Below are positions 56,031 through 64,000 of a DNA stretch of 64,000 nucleotides, piece after piece; the stretch's first letter is position 1, and each line of letters opens with the position of its first letter. Location: positions 10,557,501 through 10,621,500 of the forward strand of contig NC_133021.1 of NCBI RefSeq assembly GCF_048564905.1. The letters run 5' to 3'. The stretch comes from Vicugna pacos (taxonomy: Eukaryota > Chordata > Mammalia > Artiodactyla > Camelidae). The notes under the pieces were generated by a model. The model saw only the letters and a list, made by a program, of their open reading frames with translations, ran no database searches and was not told the DNA's origin. Position numbers and translations under genes: made by a program.

Positions 56031-57994
56031 CCTTGGCACTTTGCGTTCTTTATGGTCTCTCCTGTTTACTGCCTGTCTTAGCAAATCAAAATAATGCATG
56101 GAACATACTTTATTAAAAAAGCTGTGCTTTATCTGAAATTCCAGTTGAATTGGCTGTCCTGTACTGAATCAGGAAACCCTACTCCTTGGGTCTCCCTGCC
56201 CTTGTGAGTTCAGGGGATGAGGACGCTTGTACCCTCAGGGCCCAACACTGTGGCTGGCTCACAGTAGGTTCTCAAGAAACAAGGAAAGGATGATCAGCAG
56301 CGCTCATTATGCTCTAGTGCATTTTCCTTTGCATAGAGAGTCTCCTGGACACAGTAACCTCCTCTGCGCTGGGGCAGGTTTGGAGGCCATCTTTCATGCC
56401 TAAGGCAGGCCTGGCTAGAGGCAGCCCAAGGGGGCTTGAGCTGCCTTCCTACCATCTCCACCAGGGCCTCCCTTACCTCTTTGCATAATAAAAAAAAAGA
56501 AAAGCATTTTTAAATGTGGTGAAATAAGCAGTATGGAAAACTGCCATTTTCTCGATCCTATATACATGAATAAACGCATCTTTGGAAAACTTTGCCATAT
56601 ATGTTGGTGAGCCATGTACAATCTAAGAAGAAACTTTCCCAACCAGTTCCCTCGCTACCCACTTCCAAGCAGACAGGCTCCCCTAGACCTCTCCTCTACT
56701 GAAACTGTGGAGCTGGCCATGTAGCTGGCACGGAGGAGTTAGTTATTTGAGCGAGGGGCGTGAAAAGACCGTCTTGTGATTCTGGGGGTCCGTGCCTGTC
56801 TCCCACCAGTCTGGTGCTCTGTGTTGTTTCTGGGCCCTCCACATGGCAGCAGCTCAGGAAATGCAGGTTGAAAGCCTGACCATCCAGAGCAACGGACCAT
56901 GCCTGACAGTAATGCTTCCCCCAAGTGTGCTTCCACAAGGAGGGCTGCTTCAGAAGCATAACCATCCTGCCTTCTGGGGGTCAGCGAGCCCCTCAGGTCC
57001 CAGCCTACATCACTGCCTGGTTCCAAAGCAACAGCCCAGGAAGGGTGTGGTCTAACTGCCCAGCAAGTTCTATGAACAAGCCCAGTCTTCACTCAGGGTT
57101 CATGAAAGGAGCACTGTCCCAGGGCCGCCTCAGCCCCTGTGGGTTTCAACTCAGAACGAGAATGTTGTTGCTTGAGCCTCTTTTGAGTCTAAAAAAGGAC
57201 AAGGAAAGGCACTGTGTAGAATGGTTTACTTCTGACTTGTTTTTTCATTACCCCAAATTGTTAGGTGTTGAAAACCTTGCATTTACTTATGAATTGCTGG
57301 GCTGTGCTTATGTATGGAGGAGGGTAAAGACTGGAAGGGTCAAGATTATTTTCACTTTCCTTGTAAGTTTCTCCACGACTTAGCTTTTCATTGAGCATCT
57401 TGTATTTATTTCTGTGTAATTATGCCATTATTTGGTGCATTTTATAACCAGAGATGGTAAAAACTGTTCTCTCCTGTATTATGTTCTGTAATCAGAAGAG
57501 TCAAGATGGGGGCACAGAATCCAGCCCCACCAGAAGTCAGGGCCTCGTTTATCCAGGGAAGACAGTTCTGGATGCGCACACCGATTTATCCAGGAGAATG
57601 ATCCTAGAAACACTGTAGGTAATGGTGTCAAACATCAACTCAAAGACAGAAAATTAATTAGGAACACACTACTTACTTGTATGCAAGGGAAGTCAACAGC
57701 AGACTTATCTCATATATTGGAGGCAACATTAGGAGTTAAATGCAAAACAAAGGAGAAAAGGGAGAAGGAAAAACTGAAGACAAGTTGAAAATAATGAACT
57801 TTGCCTTTTCTCTGGTCAGCTGTTGGTTAGCAGGCAGTTAGCTAAGAGGGTGGTCAGGATGTCCTGCCCTTGGCAGCCAGATGGGTCATCAAAGCAGATA
57901 ATTCCAGTCATTAGTGGATTCTCCAGAGCTCCCTGGGAATAGAGCTGTGCTGTGAATGTGACAGGCTGTCTCTGTGTTACCTCTGCCTGGGTCC
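56031..57994. other. Mostly unique sequence, no gene recognised
   Basis: A MIR-like tail (GGCTGGCTCACAGTAGGTTC) lies near 56250. Overlapping frames of 87-152 codons around 56740-57380 have no domain. 57500-57990 has the flavour of an old repeat but was not identified. Confidence 0.45.
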
Positions 57995-59560
57995 TGGGTG
58001 AGCACCCCCATCTCTGCTAGGCAGGTCTGTTCTGTGACCCTTACAAAAATTTCTCAGGAGCAAACAAATGCAAACAGTGGAAATGTCCAACCAAGGGAAA
58101 CCTGCTAAATAAATTAAAGTGTATCTTCAGCAGAGGATACCAAAGATCTTTTGAAATATTTTAGTAATTTAAGAAAATATAATACACGAATCTGTAACAG
58201 TGTGGGAAGTTGTTCATGATACACTACTAAGTTAAAAATAAAATGTAGATTTCAAAAGAATATGTACAGGGAATTCTGGGTAAAGACAGCAGAATAACCA
58301 TGTGTATGCTTTTTTGGCTCCTCCCCAAACCCTGCTAAAACAGCAATAAAAGGATTTTTTTTCCTAAATGAAGTAAGGTCTTTATTAGCAACTTAGCAGT
58401 GACATTGATAAACAAATATACTCTAAAAAGGATAATGAGTCAATGAAAATTCGCTTTAAAGCAAGACTAAAGGAACATACACCCGGACCTGTAACTAGAA
58501 AAAAGGTACTTTTTAAAGGCATACACTTGCAAAGACAAGGAGGAAGAAAGAAAAGGACAAAATTCGGAAGCACGTGGATGAGTGATCCACACAGGACAGT
58601 CCAAGGAGACTCCCAACGTGATGTTGAAGGCAGACCAAGTGAAAAGGGTAAAATGTCCGTGTGGGAGAATCAGAAGGCTCCAAGGAAAGATTTCTCAGAG
58701 AAGGTGAAATTGTAAGAATAATAATAGGTTTGAGTTTTCAGAGAGGAGACACAGGCAACTGGCAGAGATTTTTGGATTGAAATAATAACACGAAGGACAA
58801 CTGAACAAGTGAAAAAGAAAAACAATCATTAATCCCCCCCCCAAAACCCAGAAACAAAAAAGGTAATCAGAAAAGGACTATATCCACCAGGGTCCAAATA
58901 GAAACTAGACAGTAATTTGACAGAGTTACTAATTATTCCAGTGGGTTGAAGCAAAGGGGGATTGTCTACTAAAAACGGAACCGAACTCTACAGAATACAA
59001 AACTAGCGGGCACAAGGGCAGCCACTGCCCCCTCCGGCTGAGATAAAGCCCCGAGGAAGCCCCTCGCTTCCCAGGACTGAGACCCCGTCGGGGCTCACTA
59101 AGTAGCAGAGAAGTTTCATGGTGCTGCCGTGGAGGGACTTGCTGGAAATCTCTAAACTGGCTCAAAACCCACTTTCTAGGATGCTAGAAAAAGCCACTTA
59201 TGGGGAGGTGTCTCACTAGAGACTCCAGGAGGGATGCTAGGGGAAGCAGCTGGCGGCTGTGCGCTGCAGGAGCCGGGCCATCCGGGAGGGGCGCATTCGA
59301 ACCACAAACGGAAAGCCCCTTCCTCCTTGCAGTGTCTCTCCGGCGCCCTCTACTGACAAAGCTTAACACGGTGCCATCCAGCCAAGGAAAAATACTTTTA
59401 AAAGGTCCAACACGATTTTCACAGAGCAGGCAACGAAGGGTAGATTGGCACAGAGAGGCCATAAATTGATAACTGGCACAAATATTTTAAAAATATTATT
59501 TTGAGACTAAAATGAGATATATGTGATGCTTTTAGCACAGGCAGGGCTTGGCAAACAAAA
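57995..59560. other. Probable ancient repeat relics, family not settled
   Basis: Around 58050-58260 the sequence has the look of an old L1 3' piece (GGAAATGTCCAACCAAGGGA). At 58840-59480, GGGTCCAAATAGAAACTAGA, CTCTCCGGCGCCCTCTACTG and AAACTGGCTCAAAACCCA resemble an interspersed repeat I have seen in other mammals but cannot name safely. The short frames here have no recognisable domain. Confidence 0.3.
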
Positions 59561-60064
59561 TGAGTTCTCAGTTAATGGTAGTTACTACACTGGCTTTTAG
59601 CAAAGAACCCTTTCAGGTATCCTTGGATAGCTGAATAGGTTATCAAAGAAAACACTTTCAGTTGTTTGTAGATAATCCAGGAGACCTCAGGAGTTCCACT
59701 GTGAGGCATATGAGGGAGTATTTGAGGATATGCTGGAGTAGGGAGATACTCGGATGAGAAAATCCGTTAGCAGAGTATTGCAATATTCTAGGAAAGAAAT
59801 GAGGAGCACCTGGACGGGGGGAGTCACTCCCTAAGGAAACACTAAGGCCCTGCTCCCACTGTCCTCAGTCATGGCAGCGGGTGGCCCACCAGGTCAGAAA
59901 GCGGTTGGCCTTAAAGGAAAGATGCCTTTCAGAGAAAACTATAGAGCCTACCCTTGCAGAGTGCCTTAGTTGGAAAGCTCTGGGCTGTGTGTCACAGAGG
60001 TTCTGCCTAGCCATTGGTTAAACACTCACACAGTTGGAAGTAGACAGTTTCCAGGGTGGGTCAA
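59561..60064. other. Unique sequence, nothing recognised
   Basis: No exon, RNA gene or named repeat was supported. Confidence 0.5.
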
Positions 60065-60680
60065 TTCAGTGGCTCAGAAAGAATCCAGATGACAAGAATG
60101 TGCAGCTACTGCCATTTGTGCACTGCTGGTGTGAGTGGAAATTGGTACCATCCCTTTGGAAGACTGACACTGTCTACTAAGTCTGAACATAAGCATACCC
60201 AACAAGCCAGCAGCTCCACTCCTAGGTAACCCAAACACTCTTCATGGCACAAGAATGCTCATGGCAGCACTATTTGCAACAGACCAAGTGGGGAAACTAT
60301 CCCCAAGTCCATCAAGGATGAAAATGGATACATAAATTATAACACATTCTCCCAATGGAATCCTATTCCCTGATGAGCGTGAATGATCCGTAATGACACA
60401 CAACAAGGATGAATCTCACAAACACGATGTCAAATGAAACACGCCAGGCACAGAATAGTGTGCATTCAGAAATGGACGTATCAGTCAAGTTCCAGCTACA
60501 TGAGGTACCAAAGCAGGCAAATTTTTCTATGATGTTAGATGTCAAGAGAGTGTCTACACTTAGGGGAGGTAGTGACGGAAAGATGCTTGTTACACAGGTG
60601 CATTCAATTTGTGAAATTTCATGGTGCTGTATGCTTCTAATTTTCTACATATATGGTTTATTTCAGAAGTTTACGAATAG
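60065..60680 (+). mobile_element. Old L1 3' relic
   Basis: CATTTGTGCACTGCTGGTGT, AAGCCAGCAGCTCCACTCCT, AGAATGCTCATGGCAGCACT and CAAGGATGAATCTCACAAAC are degraded L1 ORF2 3' sequence. Many stops are present. Confidence 0.6.
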
Positions 60681-61194
60681 CGGGGAAAAGTGTCTGGTAC
60701 TTCCTGTTTTTCTTTTCTGTCCTCTTCAGACGGTTGGCCCTATTTTTAGGCTTCTACCTTCATGGCTGTAAAGTTGCTGGCAGACTGCACACGTAACCTC
60801 TTCACAGAGCTGCATCCAAGGGTGGGAAGCTGGGCATTTTCCCTAGTCATTCTCCTTTTAGTAAGGAGGACAAGCTTTTCCAGAAACCCTGCAGTTAATT
60901 TCTCTCCAGGTCCCACCCATTGGGACTGGCCACATGTCCGTGTTCTAGTAGCACGGGAAGCTGGAGAGACGACTTCTGGCATGTCCAGCCCTTCCCAGAG
61001 GCCGGAAGGAGAGGGAAGGGTGAAGGAGTGATGATAGGATGGGAAACCAGTGGCGTCTACCCTATGGAGTAAGAGCCAAACATGTTGCTAAAAGGGTTCA
61101 TCATTAGCCAGACCTTGAGGGACATAGCTCTGCAGGGAGGGCTAGGGAAGGCAAGAAGGTGGTCTGGGTCATCAGAGAAACACATCCAGGGGGT
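60681..61194. other. Unique sequence, nothing recognised
   Basis: Frames of 78-89 codons on both strands lie opposite each other and have no domain. Confidence 0.5.
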
Positions 61195-61330
61195 ACCAGG
61201 ATGGAGAACTGGACTTGGACTCCAACCTCTAGTTCTGACTCTACTGACCAGTTGTGTTTCTGTGGGCAAGTTACTTCAGCTCTGTTTTCTACGTCAGTAG
61301 CATGAGGAAACTGGACCAAATGCAGTCAGT
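61195..61330 (+). repeat. MIR SINE
   Basis: GACTTGGACTCCAACCTCTA, GTTGTGTTTCTGTGGGCAAG and TTACTTCAGCTCTGTTTTCT follow the MIR core. Confidence 0.7.
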
Positions 61331-61889
61331 ACATCCCTGCATGGAACTGCCTTATTCTGAGGTCCTTGAAAGGACATTGAACTGCTTTTGTTGCTGACAT
61401 CAGATAATGTTGCCCAACTGTTATATTTATTATTAAAAGTTCTCTGTTTTGGTGTTTTTGAGGTTGGTTTGCTTCCTTCTATAAGCATTTTTTAAAAGTA
61501 CCTTCTCATAACAATTCTCCATCTTCCTGATAACAACACTTTCTCTCTTTCTCTCTCTCCCCCTCCCTCCCTCCCTCTCCACCTGTTAGACCTAAGCAGC
61601 AGGGGGTAATCCATCTCCACTTCCTCCCAACACACCACACGAGTACCAAGCAGATACTAAGAAGTGCCACCCGCAGTCAAATGTTTTTTATGTAACTAAT
61701 ATTTTCCTAGAACTAAAGAAATGGATTTGCCTGAGAATAACTTGGTTACCCACTACTAACTGACTTCCCTGAATAGGTCTACAGGCATCACCATTAATGA
61801 TGATGTGAGTTTGGTTCGACCACCTGTACATCCTTATTCAATGATCTGATAAGAAGTCTGTAGTCTCAGTTTACCAGTTCAGTATTCAA
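61331..61889. other. Unique sequence with a pyrimidine tract
   Basis: Apart from the CT tract at 61540-61585, nothing was recognised. Confidence 0.5.
61540..61585. repeat. CT/CCCT pyrimidine tract
   Basis: TTTCTCTCTCTCC, then CCTCCCTCCCTCCCTCTCC: about 45 bases of pure pyrimidine on the + strand. Confidence 0.9.
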
Positions 61890-62050
61890 TTCATTTTATT
61901 TTCAGTCAACAAATACTTATTGAGCAACTACTGTGTACCAGACACTCTACCAGATTCTACGTATCCAAATATGAGTAAGACACAGTACTTATCCTCAAAG
62001 AGCTTTCAGTCATGTAAGAAACAGATGATTTCCATACAATAAGAGGAAAG
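61890..62050 (-). repeat. L2 LINE 3' end (reverse)
   Basis: TCAACAAATACTTATTGAGC, AACTACTGTGTACCAGACAC, TTATCCTCAAAGAGCTTTCA and GTCATGTAAGAAACAGATGA fit the reverse L2 3' end. Confidence 0.75.
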
Positions 62051-62199
62051 TAGTGATAATAAATCTGTGCTGATGGACACAGTGCATAAAGATTTAATTT
62101 ATATAACAACAGCAGCACAGAGGAGAGGAGAAGGAATGAAGCTCTACAGAAGCAGAGTTTTGTGTACTATCAAAATAAAGCTGGCATTGATTTGAACTA

Positions 62200-62490
62200 C
62201 ACTGTTGCAAATTAAGATGTTAATTGTAATCACCAGGGAAATCACTAACAAAAGAACTCAAAAAGATAAAGGAAAAGAAACAAGGGAATTCAAATGATAT
62301 ACTAGAAAATACTGATTTAACACAAAAGGAGGCAGTAATGGAGGAATAAAGGAACAACAAATCATAAGACATAGAGGTAACAAATAGCAAAATGGCAAAC
62401 ATAAACCCTGCCTTATCTGTAATTACATTAATTGGGCTAAACACTTCAATTAAAAGGCAGGTATTGGCAGAATGGATTAAAAAAAAAACA
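62200..62490 (+). mobile_element. L1 ORF2 5'-region fragment
   Basis: CTGCCTTATCTGTAATTACA, GGGCTAAACACTTCAATTAA and GGTATTGGCAGAATGGATTA are from the start of L1 ORF2 (endonuclease). The fragment is interrupted by stops and ends just before the SINE. Confidence 0.75.
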
Positions 62491-62509
62491 TAACCCAAAT
62501 TTATTTTAT

Positions 62510-62662
62510 TTTTTTCTTACTTCTTTTATTTAACTTTATTTGGGGGGGTGTAATTAGGTTTACTTATCATTAATTTTTTTTAATGGGGGTACTGGGGATT
62601 GAAGCCAGGACTTTGTGCGTGCTAAGCACATACTCTACCACTGAGCTATACCCTCCTCCCAG
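62510..62662 (-). mobile_element. Vic-1-type tRNA-Ala SINE (reverse)
   Basis: Read on the - strand: GAGGAGGGTATAGCTCAGTG, then CTTCAATCCCCAGTACCCCC and a TTAAAAAAAATTAATGATAA tail. The A box is intact and the B box has one change. It separates an L1 ORF2 piece on the left from unique sequence and an L1 3' end on the right. Confidence 0.9.
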
Positions 62663-62754
62663 CTGATCATTCTTTATATTAAACTTTCTCTCTCCAAATT
62701 AATGTGTGGTTTCCATCTCCTGATTAGAAATAGGCCATGGCTGTAAGAACAATA

Positions 62755-63065
62755 ATAATAAAAAAGATACAAATGAACTTATCTATAAATCAAAAATTAT
62801 TCACAGACATAGAAAACAAACTATGATTACCAAAGGGGAAAGTAGAGGGAGGGATAAATTAGGAGTTTGGGATTAACACTACTATATATCAAATAGATAA
62901 ACAACAAGGTCCTACTATATAGCACAGGGAACTACATTCAATATCTTGTAATAACCTATAATGGAAATATGAAAAGGAAATATATATGTATGTATAACTG
63001 AATCACTATGCTGTGCACCAAAAACTAACACGGCATTGTAAATCAACTATACTTCAATTAAAAAA
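62755..63065 (+). mobile_element. L1 3' UTR fragment
   Basis: AACAACAAGGTCCTACTATA, TAGCACAGGGAACTACATTC, TCACTATGCTGTGCACCAAA and GTAAATCAACTATACTTCAA show a camelid-type L1 3' end with a short A tail. Confidence 0.9.
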
Positions 63066-64000
63066 AGAAAAATTTCCTTCTCCATTAGAGAAGACTATGG
63101 CACTCATCCTCATAAAGTGAATAACTCATCTCATTTTTAGATATGAAAACTGTTTAAGGAGAAAAAGAAGCAGATTCTGTGAATCTCATCTTTGATACAA
63201 AATTTAAATTTCTGTGAATCTTTAAATAATCTTCCTTGCCTTTATTTAATACATATGAAGCAATTGCTTAGGGTGGTGTCTGAAACTTAATTCAGGACTA
63301 TGGGGTTAAATATCGAATAGTTAGTTCTATGAAATACTTTTCCAATCTTGGGATACACATTCGTTGTGGTTTCCAGGGCCACAGTTCTTTGACACTTGCT
63401 TTCTTAAATAACTGATTTCATATGAAGCTCATTTTCTTCTCATGTTAGGAATATTGTAGGCCAAAAAAGCCATTTTTCCAGATCAATAATAACTAGATTG
63501 TATTCTTCTAATACACATAACTCAGGAAGACTGGGTGAGATGTTGCATATACCAATGAAAACTCACTGGATGAATTAGCCTTCTACAGTGTAAATGCTAC
63601 ATTTTCCTTGTTTAAATTAACATCAATTGGTTTGTGTAATAAACAAAGGTAGCAGATGTTCAGAGAAAGGGAAAAAAATACACACTTACATACTCACACT
63701 GTCTCTTTCTCACTACCGTGGGTGAAAAAAACCTTCTGGAAATACCAACTTCTTGGGTCTAAAAATTGCATTAATGGGAATCGGAAGTCCATTTCTCAAA
63801 GTATTGATGCATGTGCACAGTTTAAAATGCATCTTGTTTACACTCTACAAATTAAAGTATAAATACTCTTAAATCCCAACAAAAAACATTACATTATGGT
63901 TGTTCACATGTTCAACCTTTCTATTTCAATCACTACATAAATGCTGTTTCCAATTAAATTTAGTGGTGCAGTTTGTTCTCTGGCTTAACTCTGCTGTCAC
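63066..64000. other. AT-rich unique sequence, nothing recognised
   Basis: No exon or named repeat could be supported. The longest frame is 68 codons. Confidence 0.5.

Noticed and set aside
40043-64000. SIRP V-domain, signal-peptide or cytoplasmic ITIM exon
   Set aside because: Both strands were read for DxGxYYC, the SIRP leader and ITIM-like motifs without finding a splice-flanked match.

Overview
This is mammalian genomic DNA, almost certainly from a camelid (camel, alpaca or llama). The main evidence is a set of short tRNA-Ala-derived SINEs of the camelid Vic-1 type (best copy near 40.7 kb, reverse copies near 30.4 and 62.6 kb, a partial one near 40.15 kb). Cetartiodactyl-style L1 3' ends and old mammal-wide repeats (MIR, L2, MER5A-like, Charlie-like, Tigger) agree with this. 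There are no bacterial operons, no rRNA, no CRISPR array and no complete protein-coding gene. Nearly all the short open frames are chance frames or pieces of repeats.

Only three stretches look like host coding exons. Two consecutive + strand exons (19999-20110 and 20742-20932) encode one immunoglobulin domain of the cell-adhesion protein Sidekick-1 (SDK1). Both have good splice sites, matching phases and no stops. The rest of SDK1 is not visible, so most of the window is best read as SDK1 intron, at least on the left. A third, isolated exon lies on the - strand at 39640-39957. It is a full-length second (C1-type) Ig exon of the SIRP family, with splice sites kept but an in-frame TGA as its last full codon. 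No other SIRP exon was recognised.

Layout: 1-9 kb is mostly unique DNA with a few MIR, L2 and MER5-type relics. 9.1-11.5 kb is a nested pair of L1 fragments. 14.6-16.1 kb holds an L1 split by a Tigger DNA transposon, then a short L1 insertion with an inverted 5' part and a 10-bp target duplication. 17-21 kb is GC-richer and contains the SDK1 exons. 22-33 kb is AT-rich, with reverse-strand L1 pieces, one nested three deep, and a Charlie-type hAT relic. 33.5-36.8 kb is an L1 5' half (5' region, ORF1, start of ORF2) that runs directly into a roughly 2.5-kb minisatellite with a 16-bp basic unit (36.83-39.33 kb). The SIRP exon follows at once. 40-64 kb is a mosaic of SINEs, MIR/L2, L1 3' ends (two of them close relatives of one young subfamily), one MLT1-like LTR fossil and one possible further LTR fossil.

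The SDK1 and SIRP loci are on different chromosomes in human (established knowledge). Having both here means a duplicated SIRP exon in an SDK1 intron, a lineage-specific rearrangement, or a join in the assembly. The minisatellite between them is the natural place to look. Family names were assigned by eye and memory. Repeat boundaries are approximate unless a target duplication is stated.
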